Positions 24,653 to 32,007 are shown, counted from the first letter of the stretch. The stretch: DNA of 33,354 nucleotides from Actinomycetota bacterium (GCA_018268575.1 JAFDWF010000114.1:1-33354); one strand, 5' to 3'. Notes: generated by a model from the letters alone, not told the origin. Program-made: numbers and translations.

Positions 24653-24734
24653 CCACTTTTCGACCGGCGAAGGATTCCGGGTGGGTGAATATTCAACCGG
24701 CGCAGGAGGGTGAATTTCTCGACCGGCCTTGACA
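24653..24734. repeat. IS21 right terminal repeats
   Basis: Three inverted copies of the terminal block, read on the minus strand as GCCGGTCGAGAAATTCACCC, GCCGGTTGAATATTCACCC and a diverged CGCCGGTCGAAAAG. They end in GACA at 24734. The 70 bp between the istB stop and this block holds no gene. Confidence 0.8.
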
Positions 24735-24739
24735 CTGCG
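24735..24739. repeat. Target-site duplication, right copy
   Basis: CTGCG directly after the IS, identical to 22490-22494. Confidence 0.85.
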
Positions 24740-24760
24740 ACCTTCGGGTTATGAAACCGA
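24740..24760 (-). pseudogene. tRNA-Met(CAU)-like 3' half, right piece
   Basis: Holds the anticodon arm (TCGGT, loop TTCATAA with anticodon CAU, CCCGA) and the variable loop of the split tRNA remnant. The similarity stops at the 5' edge of the anticodon stem, the usual limit of the core sequence used by tyrosine integrases. One stem pair (T/C) is mismatched. Confidence 0.6.
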
Positions 24761-25103
24761 CACAAAGACTTGCTGTGGGAAGGCTCGTGGGGTCAAACGA
24801 TGCCGAACCCTGCCAAACGAGACCGAACGCTGAGAGCGATAGTTCCGCTCCATAGGCCGGATAGCGCTCTAGATGGCGTTCGACCCGAACGCGGTCCGAC
24901 GCTTCACACGTGAGAGATCGCTCGCATCAGGAGCACCGCGACTCGGCGGCCTCAAAGGGACCGTGAAGGGACCGAAACCGGTCAGAACGGGGCTTTTCCT
25001 GACTTCTGCTGACCCCTCCTGACCTCTTCGGAGGGGAATGGTCGAAGCGCCGCAAGATCGCCCCTGGAGCCAGATTCGGCTTGATAAGCCGCGTAACAAG
25101 GAA
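24761..25103. other. Non-coding junction DNA with short direct repeats
   Basis: No gene is supported here. It contains two 20-bp-spaced copies of CAAACGANNCCGAAC (24794-24808 and 24814-24828), with a further CCGAACGC at 24885-24892. It also holds two AAGGGACCG copies 11 bp apart (24955-24963 and 24966-24974) and three CTGAC at exact 10-bp spacing (24999, 25009, 25019). An inverted GTCAG lies at 24981-24985. The spacing is that of protein-binding arrays such as integrase arm sites. Confidence 0.5.
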
Positions 25104-25199
25104 TGCGCCCGACCAGATTCGAACTGGCGACCTTCGGCTTGAAAGACCGACGCTCTTTGGGCCCCCGGAGGGACCCGTTGACCACTGAGCTACGGGCGC
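25104..25199 (-). tRNA. tRNA with UUC (Glu) anticodon and a hairpin insertion in the D-loop
   Basis: On the minus strand: 7-bp acceptor GCGCCCG/CGGGCGC (25193-25199 with 25105-25111), D-stem GCTC/GAGC, anticodon stem TCGGT/GCCGA with loop CTTTCAA (anticodon UUC), variable loop AGGTC, and T-arm GCCAG-TTCGAAT-CTGGT. Discriminator A, no encoded CCA. The D-loop is about 30 bases instead of 7-11 and contains GGGTCCC/GGGGCCC, a 7-bp hairpin with loop TCCG. The D-arm GCTCAGTGG also differs from the usual bacterial tRNA-Glu D-arm. It may be a divergent functional tRNA, a tRNA with an insertion, or a dying gene. Confidence 0.75.
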
Positions 25200-25295
25200 T
25201 CGTTGGGGAACGATAGCTGCGCAGCAGAGTTTGAGCGTTGCGGGGTCGGGGCTGGGTCCCGGGCGGTGATCGTCGCGGCGTAAGCTCGGGGGAAG

Positions 25296-26015
25296 ATGGC
25301 TGCGATTGGTCGTGATCGGCGGGTGCGGACGGCGGATCCTTGGCGGGACACCGACGTGATCGACGCGCGGGCGCCGCGGTTCAACCAAGGAGTGGTGGCG
25401 GTGTTCGCGTTGGCGGGGGTGGTGCTCGGCTGGCCGCTGCTCTGGGCACTGATGAGCGTGCAGCTCGCGCTCGGGCTGATGCTCGGGCGCCGGTGGTGCC
25501 TCTCCTGCCTCGCCTACTACACGGTGATCCAGCCCCGCTTCGGCGAGGGGGAGCTCGAGGACTCGCGGCCGCCACGGCTCGCCAACCGGATGGGCGCCGC
25601 CTTCCTCGGCGCGGCGGCGATCGCCTGGTGGGTGGGGGCACCCCTCTTGGGCGCGGTGCTCGGGGCGATCGTCGCCGCGCTCGCGCTGCTCGCCGTCTTC
25701 TCCGGCTTCTGCACCGGCTGCGAGATCTACAAGCTCACCGCCCGCCTGCGCGGCATCTCCCCCCGCCACCACGACCGCCTCGACACCGCCGACCTGCCGG
25801 CGCTCTCCACCGACCGCACCTACGTCGAGTTCACCCACCCGCTCTGCTCCGAATGCCAGGAGTGGGAGCAGCGGCTGTCCGGCGACGGCGCGCCGCTGGT
25901 GACGCTGGACGTGCGCGAGCGGCCGGAGCTCGCCCGCAAGTACGGGATCGCCGTCGTCCCCACCGTCCTCGCCGTCGCCGCCGACGGCGTGGTCCTCGAG
26001 CGGCTCGCGCCCTGA
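25296..26015 (+). CDS. DUF4395 membrane domain fused to a thioredoxin-like domain
   Basis: A 239-residue protein. After DARAPRFNQG (the usual opening of DUF4395) there are about four membrane helices (32-50, 51-66, 98-115, 117-137). Residues 172-239 look like a short thioredoxin fold: YVEFTHPLCSECQEW, then LDVRERPELARKYGIAVVPTVL with the cis-Pro-type VVPT. Three CxxC pairs are present: C68/C71 at a helix end, C139/C142 and C184/C187. A membrane thiol-disulfide relay is a reasonable guess; the family has no assigned role that I know. ATG 25296 has GGGGGA close ahead. Confidence 0.78.
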   Translation: MAAIGRDRRVRTADPWRDTDVIDARAPRFNQGVVAVFALAGVVLGWPLLWALMSVQLALGLMLGRRWCLSCLAYYTVIQPRFGEGELEDSRPPRLANRMGAAFLGAAAIAWWVGAPLLGAVLGAIVAALALLAVFSGFCTGCEIYKLTARLRGISPRHHDRLDTADLPALSTDRTYVEFTHPLCSECQEWEQRLSGDGAPLVTLDVRERPELARKYGIAVVPTVLAVAADGVVLERLAP

Positions 26016-26054
26016 CCTCGGGGGCCGGCCCCGCTCGCCCGTAGGCTGACCCGC

Positions 26055-26807
26055 ATGGACCTCGGCATCGACGGACGGGTCGCCCTCGTGATGGGCGCCA
26101 GCAAGGGCCTCGGCCGCGCCGTCGCGGGGGCGCTGGCGGCGGAGGGCGCCCGGGTCGCGATCGCCAGCCGCAGCCGCGAGCGGCTGGACGCCGTGGTCGA
26201 GGAGCTCGACGGTCGAGCCACCGCCTTCGTCGCCGACGCCGGCGACCTCGCGCGGATGGCCGAGCTGCCGGGAGAGGTCGAGGCGGCGCTCGGGCCGGTC
26301 GAGATCCTGGTCGCGAACACCGGCGGGCCGCCGATCGGCACCGCCCTCGACAACTCGCTGGAGGAGTGGGAGGAGGCCTTCCGCTCGCTGGTCCTCGGCC
26401 TCCGCGTCCTCGTCGACGCCATCCTCCCCGGCATGCGCCGCCAGGGCTGGGGCCGGATCGTCAACGTCGGCTCCAACTCGACCGTCGAGCCGGTCCCCAA
26501 CCTCACCCTCTCCAACGCCAATCGACTCGCCGCGATCGGCTTCCTGAAGACGCTGGCAGGCGAGGTAGCCGCCGACGGGATCACCGTCAACACGATCGCG
26601 ACCGGCAAATTCGCCACCGACCGCCTCGCCGCGAACCACGGCTCGATGGAGGCCGCCGAGCGGATCGGGCGCGAAACGATCCCCGCCCGCCGCCTCGGCC
26701 TCCCGCACGAGTACGGCGACCTGGTCGCCTTCCTCGCCTCCGACCGCGCCGCCTACATCACCGGGACGACCATCCCGATCGACGGAGGATTACTCAGATC
26801 CGTCTGA
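26055..26807 (+). CDS. Short-chain dehydrogenase/reductase family protein, atypical active site
   Basis: A 250-residue SDR. NAD(P) binding is clear: MGASKGLGRAVA (13-24) and ANTGGPP (the NAG position, 87-93). The C-terminal ITGTTIPIDGGLLRS is the usual family end. The catalytic YxxxK is replaced by SNANR (153-157), so both Tyr and Lys are missing; the upstream serine region VGSNSTVEP is kept. Some SDRs annotated as 3-oxoacyl-ACP reductases share this SNxxR variant, and their reaction is uncertain. It is read toward lysS, with only 86 bp between the two stops, and follows the DUF4395 gene by about 40 bp, perhaps as a pair. Confidence 0.85.
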   Translation: MDLGIDGRVALVMGASKGLGRAVAGALAAEGARVAIASRSRERLDAVVEELDGRATAFVADAGDLARMAELPGEVEAALGPVEILVANTGGPPIGTALDNSLEEWEEAFRSLVLGLRVLVDAILPGMRRQGWGRIVNVGSNSTVEPVPNLTLSNANRLAAIGFLKTLAGEVAADGITVNTIATGKFATDRLAANHGSMEAAERIGRETIPARRLGLPHEYGDLVAFLASDRAAYITGTTIPIDGGLLRSV

Positions 26808-26910
26808 CGCCGTAGAACCAAGCGATGGCGTGCCGGCGGCGGAGCGGCAGTGCTCTGCACGACGCGTAGCCGACGGTGCGGCAGCGCGCCGCGTTATACG
26901 GCGTCAGACG
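26801..26910. repeat. 14-bp inverted repeat across the SDR and lysS 3' ends
   Basis: CGTCTGACGCCGTA at 26801-26814 is exactly inverted at 26897-26910. Each arm covers the last codons and stop region of one of the two convergent genes. The 82-base interior contains GC-rich self-complementary stretches. It could form a long stem in read-through RNA of either gene and act as a two-way terminator, or be a duplication scar. Confidence 0.55.
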
Positions 26911-28414
26911 CCTCTCGCATCGCCGGGTAGATGATCACGTCTCGGAGCGTCTTCGACCCGGTCATCAACATCAGCAGCCGGTCGATCCCCAGGCCGCAGC
27001 CGCTCGCCGGCGGCATCCCGTATTCGAGCGCGCGCACGAACTCCAGGTCGGTCGGATGGGGATCCTCCTCGGCGCCGCTCTCCTGCCGTTCGCGCTGGCC
27101 GATGAAGCGCTCCCGCTGTTCGACCGGATCGTTGATGTCGGTCCCGCCGCCGACGATCTCGAGCCCGGCGACGATCCCGTCGAAGGCCTCGCAGACCTTC
27201 GGATCGTCGGGATGGTGCTTGACCAGCGGCCAGATGTCGATCGGCAGCACGGTGATGAAGGTCGGCTGGATCAGCTTCGGCTCGACCAGCTTCCCCTGCA
27301 GTGTGTCGACCAGCCCGGCCCAGTCGTCGTTCGGATCGGCGTCCTGGCCGGCCAGCTCGGCCAGCTCGTCGCGGCTCGCCTTATAGATGTCGACGCCGGT
27401 CTCCGCCAGCAGCTCGTCGCGCAGCACCACCCGCGGCCAGGGCGCCTTGAAGTCGATCTCGACCCCGTCGCGCTCGATCACCGTCGTCCCCATCACCTTC
27501 TCGACCACGGTCGAGACGAGGGCCTCCTGGAACTCCATCACCCCGTTCCAGTCGGCCCCGCCGACGAACATCTCGAGCATCGTGAACTCCGGGTTGTGGT
27601 TCGGCGACATGCCCTCGTTGCGGAAGAACTTGCCGAACTCGTAGACGTCCTCGAAGCCGCCGACGATCGCCCGCTTCAGGTAGAGCTCGGTCGCGGTGCG
27701 CAGGAAGAGGTCGCGGTCGAGCGCGTTGTGGTGGGTGACGAACGGGCGCGCCGCCGCGCCGCCGGTGAGCCGCTGGAGGATCGGCGTTTCCAGCTCGACC
27801 CAGCCGTGCTCGTGCATGTACTCGCGGATCGCGAAGGTCAGCTCCGAGCGCTTCTTGAAGATGTTCCGTGAATCTTCGTTGGCGATCAGGTCGAGCTCCC
27901 GCTGCCGGTAGCGCACCTCCGGGTCCTTGATCCCGTGGAAGAGGTCGGGCGGGTCCTTCAGCGCCGGCGCCAGCAACGTGCAGGTCTCGACGCTGATCGC
28001 CAGCTCTTCCCGTTTGGTCACGTAGAGCACGCCCTCGACCCCGACGATGTCGGCGATGTCGAGTTCTTCGATCCGCTCGAAGGCCTCCTCGCCGAGCTGG
28101 TCGCGGCGCGCGTAGGCCTGGACCTGACCGCTGACGTCGCGGACGTCGAAGAAGACCACCTTGCCGTGACCGCGCTTGCCGGTCACCCGGCCCATCACCC
28201 GGTAGCGGAACTCCGGGTGCTCGCCCTCCGCGAGCGCCCGCGGGTCGTGCGCCGCCTGGATCTCGGCGGCGTGGTCGCGAGGCAGGAAGCTGTGCGGGTA
28301 GGGATCGACTCCTTCGCGCTTCAGCCGCTCGACCCGGGCGCGGCGCTTGTCCTCACCCGACCACGAGGTCGAGCGATCGCCGGCGGCCGTAGCCTCGCCG
28401 GGCTCCTCGGTCAC
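26894..28414 (-). CDS. lysS: Lysyl-tRNA synthetase, class II
   Basis: A 506-residue enzyme. The N-terminal OB-fold anticodon-binding domain runs from about 65 to 165 (YRVMGRVTGKRGHGKVVFFD). The class II core includes the RQRELDLIAN segment, motif 2 with EFGKFFRNEGMSPNHNPEFT, and motif 3 GCGLGIDRLLMLMTG near the C-terminus. It charges tRNA-Lys. The start is GTG at 28414, overlapping the prmC stop as GTGA, so the two genes are coupled; the first about 25 residues are acidic and non-conserved. No lesion seen. Confidence 0.96.
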   Translation of the reverse strand: MTEEPGEATAAGDRSTSWSGEDKRRARVERLKREGVDPYPHSFLPRDHAAEIQAAHDPRALAEGEHPEFRYRVMGRVTGKRGHGKVVFFDVRDVSGQVQAYARRDQLGEEAFERIEELDIADIVGVEGVLYVTKREELAISVETCTLLAPALKDPPDLFHGIKDPEVRYRQRELDLIANEDSRNIFKKRSELTFAIREYMHEHGWVELETPILQRLTGGAAARPFVTHHNALDRDLFLRTATELYLKRAIVGGFEDVYEFGKFFRNEGMSPNHNPEFTMLEMFVGGADWNGVMEFQEALVSTVVEKVMGTTVIERDGVEIDFKAPWPRVVLRDELLAETGVDIYKASRDELAELAGQDADPNDDWAGLVDTLQGKLVEPKLIQPTFITVLPIDIWPLVKHHPDDPKVCEAFDGIVAGLEIVGGGTDINDPVEQRERFIGQRERQESGAEEDPHPTDLEFVRALEYGMPPASGCGLGIDRLLMLMTGSKTLRDVIIYPAMREASDAV

Positions 28415-29256
28415 GGCGCCTTGCCGACGCTGACCCGCTCGTTGCCCTCGTAGTCGCGCAGGGTCTCCGCCTCGTCCAGCAGCTCCTGCATCGCCGGGCC
28501 GTGGTGGGTGTCGTGCTCCATCGCCATCAGCGTCCCCGACGGCGTTTCCGCGATCAACCCCCGGATCACCCCGAGCCCGTCCTCACCGCAGTCAGCCGTC
28601 ACCGCGATCCGCGGCTCGTGCTGGATCTCCGGTGAGCGCTCGAAGATCGTGTCGTCGGTGACGTAGGGCAGGTTGGCGATCACCATGTCGACCTCGCCGA
28701 GGTCATCCGGGTAGCCCCTTGCCACCCGCACGTCGAGGTCGAGGCCCAGCCGCTCGGCGTTCTCGCGCGCCGCTTCGGCGGCCTCCGGCGAGAGGTCGGA
28801 GGCGGTGATCACCAGGTCGGGCCGCTCCGACATCAGTGCCAGCGCGATCGCGCCGGAGCCGGTACCGACCTCGTGCACCCGGGCGCCCTGCGGCAGCTTG
28901 GTCGCCACCTCGACCAGCAGCTCGGTCTCCCGGCGCGGCCACAGCACCCGCTCGTCGACCGCGATCTCGAGGCCGCGAAACGGCGCCCGGCCGAGCACGT
29001 AGGCGAGCGGATCGCGCTCGAGGCGACGCTTCACCTTGTTCTCGATCTCCTCGGCGACCGCGGCGGAGACGTCGTCGGCGCTGTCCACCGAGAGCTCTTT
29101 CGGCTCGACCCCCAGCGAATCGGCGACGATCGCTTCGGCGTCTTCGCGCGGGGTCTCGATCCCCACCGCCGCGAACCGCTCCGCCGCGTCGTCGACCAGC
29201 GCGCTGATCGTGCGCGCCGAAGGTCCCTCCTGCTTCTCAGTGTCTACAGGCGACAT
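28411..29256 (-). CDS. prmC: Release factor glutamine methyltransferase
   Basis: A 281-residue HemK/PrmC protein. An N-terminal helical domain (1-75) is followed by YVLGRAPFRGLEI and VLWPRRETELLVE, then the SAM motif HEVGTGSGAIALAL (128-141). The substrate motif, normally NPPY, reads NLPY here (195-198). The enzyme methylates the glutamine of the GGQ motif in peptide-chain release factors. The position between lgt and lysS, with a GTGA overlap to lysS, indicates an operon. The Leu in NLPY is unusual; N, the second P and Y are kept, so activity is likely but not certain. Confidence 0.92.
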   Translation of the reverse strand: MSPVDTEKQEGPSARTISALVDDAAERFAAVGIETPREDAEAIVADSLGVEPKELSVDSADDVSAAVAEEIENKVKRRLERDPLAYVLGRAPFRGLEIAVDERVLWPRRETELLVEVATKLPQGARVHEVGTGSGAIALALMSERPDLVITASDLSPEAAEAARENAERLGLDLDVRVARGYPDDLGEVDMVIANLPYVTDDTIFERSPEIQHEPRIAVTADCGEDGLGVIRGLIAETPSGTLMAMEHDTHHGPAMQELLDEAETLRDYEGNERVSVGKAP

Positions 29257-29283
29257 TCCCCGCCTATCCTCTCGTGGTTTGAT

Positions 29284-29316
29284 CGCTCTAAGGTTTTTGC
29301 GCCGACTTTTAGAGCG
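29284..29316. repeat. Inverted repeat at the lgt-prmC junction
   Basis: CGCTCTAA (29284-29291) and TTAGAGCG (29309-29316) form 8-bp arms around a 17-base loop. The right arm overlaps the lgt stop codon. It may slow read-through into prmC or mark a processing site; there is no T-run. Confidence 0.35.
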
Positions 29317-30115
29317 CAGGCCCCATATCGTACCGAGATCCCGCCTGGGGAGCGGAATGGACCGGTCGGCCGATGCCGCCGTGGCGTTGCACCACGATTG
29401 CGATCCAGACCAGGCCGACGATCATCATCACCAAGCTCTCCAGCTGCGCCGCGGTCAGCCCGAGCGAGTCGCGCGTGTTGCGGCGCAGGAACTCGACCAG
29501 GAAGCGCTCCGTCCCGGCGTAGACCAGATAGATCGCGAACAGGCACCCGGCGCGCACGCGGTCGCGCAGGCGCCAGAGGATCCAGGCGCCGAGGCCCATC
29601 GCCAGCGTCTCGTAGACCGGGGTCGGCTGCACGGTCACCTTGGTCGGCAGCGTGCCGTGCGGGTAGGCCATCGCCCAGGGACCGTTCCAGGGCTTGCCGT
29701 AGTCGCCGTCGCCCGAGAGCTGGCAGCCGCAGCGGCCGAGCGCGTAGCCGAGCGCCAGCGCCGGCGCGGCGACGTCGAGCAGCGTCAGGTTGAGGTAGTC
29801 CCGCCACCAGGCCCAGAGGATCACCCCGAGCGCGCCGCCGATCGCGCCCCCGTACCAGACCAGCCCCGAGCCGCTGAAGAGGTTGCCGATCAGGTCCCCC
29901 TTCACCTCGGAGTAGTTCTGCACGACGAAGTAGACGCGCGAGCCGACGAGGCCGCCGAGCAGCGCCGCGAACCCCATCTCATAGCCCCAGTCGGGCGGCT
30001 TGCCGAGCTCGCCGAAGCGCTTCCAGACCAGCGCCCCCGCGGCGAGGAAGGCGAGCGCGAAGCAGATGCCGAAGGTCTGCAGGGTGACCGGGCCGATGTG
30101 GATGTGCGGGTACAC
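29309..30115 (-). CDS. lgt: Prolipoprotein diacylglyceryl transferase
   Basis: A 268-residue polytopic membrane enzyme with seven or so hydrophobic helices. The Lgt signature GRCGCQLSGDGDYG lies at 127-140, and SRVYFVVQNY and TPVYE are also conserved; FLVEFLRRN near the C-terminus is characteristic. It transfers diacylglycerol from phosphatidylglycerol to the lipobox cysteine of prolipoproteins. The start is GTG 30115 with GGAGG 4 bases ahead. It lies 24 bp after argF and 52 bp before prmC on the same strand. Confidence 0.95.
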   Translation of the reverse strand: MYPHIHIGPVTLQTFGICFALAFLAAGALVWKRFGELGKPPDWGYEMGFAALLGGLVGSRVYFVVQNYSEVKGDLIGNLFSGSGLVWYGGAIGGALGVILWAWWRDYLNLTLLDVAAPALALGYALGRCGCQLSGDGDYGKPWNGPWAMAYPHGTLPTKVTVQPTPVYETLAMGLGAWILWRLRDRVRAGCLFAIYLVYAGTERFLVEFLRRNTRDSLGLTAAQLESLVMMIVGLVWIAIVVQRHGGIGRPVHSAPQAGSRYDMGPAL

Positions 30116-30139
30116 GCGCCTCCCCGCGGACCCTATCCC

Positions 30140-31048
30140 TCAGCTTGCGAGCAACAGCTCGAGCAGCGCCTTCTGGGCGTGGAGGCGGTTCTCGGCCTGG
30201 TCCCAAACGGCAGACTGGTCGCCGTAGAGGACCTCGGCGGTGATCTCGTCGCCGGGGTGGGCGGGCAGGTCGTGCATCACGATCGCGGTGTCCTTGGCAG
30301 CGGCGAGCAGGTCGGCGTCGAGCCGGAACGGGGCGAGGTCGCGGCGGCGGCGCTCCGCCGCCCCCGGCTCGCCTTCGTCGCCCATGCTGACCCAGACGTC
30401 GGTGTAGAGGACGTCGGCGCCGTCCGCCGCGGCGCGCGGATCGCCGGTCAGCTTCACCCCGTGCGTCTCCTCCAGCTGGTAGTCGGCGGGCGCCGCGACC
30501 ACCACTTCGACCCCGGCGAGCTCCCCCAGCACGGCCAGCGAGCGGGCCACGTTGTTGCCGTCGCCGACGTAGGCGAGACGGAGGCCGGCGAGGTCGCCGA
30601 AGCGCTCCTTCATCGTCAGCAGGTCGGCGATCGCCTGGCAGGGATGGTGGAGCGGGGTCAGCGCGTTGACGACGGGCACGGTGGCGGTGGCGGCCAGCTC
30701 GACGATCCGATCCTGGGAGGAGGAGCGGATCACCACCGCGTCGACCATCCGCGAGAGCACGTTGGCGGTGTCGCTGACCGACTCGCCTCGGGAGAGCTGC
30801 ATTTCGTCGCCGCGCAGGACCACCGGGTGGCCGCCCAGCTCGTCGACGCCGACGTCGAAGGAGATCCGGGTGCGGGTCGAGGGGTACTCGAAGATCAAGG
30901 CGACGCTGCGCCCGGCGAGCGACCGTGCGCCGAGGCGACCGCCGTCGCGCGCCGGGTCGCGGCCCGCTTTCAGGGCGGCGGCACGGTCGAGCAGGCGCTC
31001 GAGCTCGAAGGCGCGCAGCTCTTCGCCGGTGAGGAAGTCTCGCTTCAA
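30140..31048 (-). CDS. argF: Ornithine carbamoyltransferase, with Asp for the conserved HCLPA cysteine
   Basis: A 302-residue protein of standard length. The carbamoyl-phosphate site is intact: STRTR (57-61), and HHPCQAIAD (134-142). The ornithine-type loop VWVSMGDE (218-225) is present. The conserved HCLPA, whose cysteine contacts ornithine, reads HDLPAHPGDE (Asp at 260, codon GAC). This makes either a variant OTC or a carbamoyltransferase for another amine. No other arginine gene lies next to it. The start ATG 31048 faces the divergent endonuclease-like gene with 53 bp between. Paralogue identity depends on whether the genome has a second argF. Confidence 0.86.
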   Translation of the reverse strand: MKRDFLTGEELRAFELERLLDRAAALKAGRDPARDGGRLGARSLAGRSVALIFEYPSTRTRISFDVGVDELGGHPVVLRGDEMQLSRGESVSDTANVLSRMVDAVVIRSSSQDRIVELAATATVPVVNALTPLHHPCQAIADLLTMKERFGDLAGLRLAYVGDGNNVARSLAVLGELAGVEVVVAAPADYQLEETHGVKLTGDPRAAADGADVLYTDVWVSMGDEGEPGAAERRRRDLAPFRLDADLLAAAKDTAIVMHDLPAHPGDEITAEVLYGDQSAVWDQAENRLHAQKALLELLLAS

Positions 31049-31101
31049 GACGCCGATACTACGGCGATGCCGCCCGCCGCCGCCCTCCCGGGAGCCCGCC
31101 G

Positions 31102-31944
31102 ATGGAGCTGACCGTCCTCTGCTGGAACCTCTTCCACGGCCGCGACTTCCCGCCCGACCCGGAGCTGCGCAGCTGGCGCTCGCGCCTGCTCCGCCTCGAC
31201 GAGTCGAACGACACCCACATCCAGGTCAACCGCGATCTCACCGCCGAGTTCGCGACCCTGCTCTCCTCGGCGGCCTGGGACGTGGCGATGCTGCAGGAGT
31301 GCCCGCCGCGCTTCGCCGCGCCGCTGGCGCGGGCGAGCGGCGCCGAGTACCACCGGGTCTTCACCTCGCGCAACGAGCTCGGCTTCTGGCGGGCGCTCCT
31401 GGCGCGGCAGAACCCGGACCTGATGGCGAGCGGCGAGGGCGGCTCGAACACCACGCTGGTGCGGGTGCCGGGCAAGCTCGGCGGGATCGCCGAGCGACGC
31501 GAGCTGGCGATCCACGAGGGCGAGCCGGAGCGCCGCGCGATGGCCTTCACCCGCACCGCCGCGGGCCTCTGCATCGCCAACCTGCACGCGACCAACGACC
31601 GGCCGCAGCTCGCCGTGGCCGATGTCCTGCGAGCGGCCGACGCGGCGAGCGGGTGGGCGGGCGAGGCGCCGCTGATCTTCGGCGGCGATCTCAACCTGCG
31701 CCCGGCCGAGGACCCGGAGATCTTCGAGCGGCTCGCGTCGGAGTTCGGCCTCGATTCGCCGACCACCGGGGCGAAGAAGATCGACCACGTGCTGGTCCGC
31801 GGGCTCGAGGTGGTCGCGGCGCCGGCCCAGTGGCCGCCGGAGCGGCGCGAGCTGCGGCTCGACGGCAAGGCCCTGCGCCTCTCCGATCACGCCCCGGTCG
31901 AGGCGCGATTCGAGAAAGAGGACCCACCGGCCCTCGCAAATTGA
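31102..31944 (+). CDS. Endonuclease/exonuclease/phosphatase (EEP) superfamily protein
   Basis: A 280-residue protein with EEP motifs in order: LCWNLFHG (6-13, metal/phosphate-binding Asn), MLQECPP (63-69, Glu ligand), IANLHATND (catalytic region), IFGGDLNLRP (Asp/Asn pair), IDHVLV and the final LSDHAPVEA histidine. There is no signal peptide. The fold covers nucleases, phosphodiesterases and phosphatases, and the substrate cannot be told from sequence. It is divergent from argF and read toward the lysine-tailed gene. Confidence 0.88.
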   Translation: MELTVLCWNLFHGRDFPPDPELRSWRSRLLRLDESNDTHIQVNRDLTAEFATLLSSAAWDVAMLQECPPRFAAPLARASGAEYHRVFTSRNELGFWRALLARQNPDLMASGEGGSNTTLVRVPGKLGGIAERRELAIHEGEPERRAMAFTRTAAGLCIANLHATNDRPQLAVADVLRAADAASGWAGEAPLIFGGDLNLRPAEDPEIFERLASEFGLDSPTTGAKKIDHVLVRGLEVVAAPAQWPPERRELRLDGKALRLSDHAPVEARFEKEDPPALAN

Positions 31945-32007
31945 GATATTCGGCGCGTGGGTAGAAGTCCCGAACCCGGCAATCGGTGACCAAACGAGGG
32001 GGCGTTG

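Larger units (their letters stand above)
22495..24734 (+). mobile_element. Complete IS21-family insertion sequence (2240 bp)
   Basis: Bounded by TGTC...GACA ends and a 5-bp duplication CTGCG. Both ends carry related repeated blocks with the core GCCGGTC and TCACCCACC: at the left at 22502-22525 and 22527-22550, and at the right, inverted, between about 24653 and 24728. Multiple terminal repeats are typical of IS21 transposase binding. It encodes istA and istB with an ATGA overlap, both intact, so it may still be mobile. It inserted into the tRNA-Met-like remnant. Confidence 0.93.

Noticed and set aside
24794..25023. CRISPR-like or iteron array
   Set aside because: Repeats are only 5-15 bp, two or three copies, without uniform spacers; phased binding sites are a better description.
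24982..25185. 67-residue frame with a SFKPKVASSNLVGRI-like peptide
   Set aside because: This is the typical translation of a tRNA gene and its flank, not a protein.
24927..26708. 593-residue minus-strand open frame
   Set aside because: Crosses a tRNA and runs antisense to the DUF4395 and SDR genes; its sequence is Gly/Asp/Arg low-complexity.
29036..31111. 691-residue plus-strand open frame
   Set aside because: Runs antisense across three recognisable genes (prmC, lgt, argF); a GC-codon-bias artefact.
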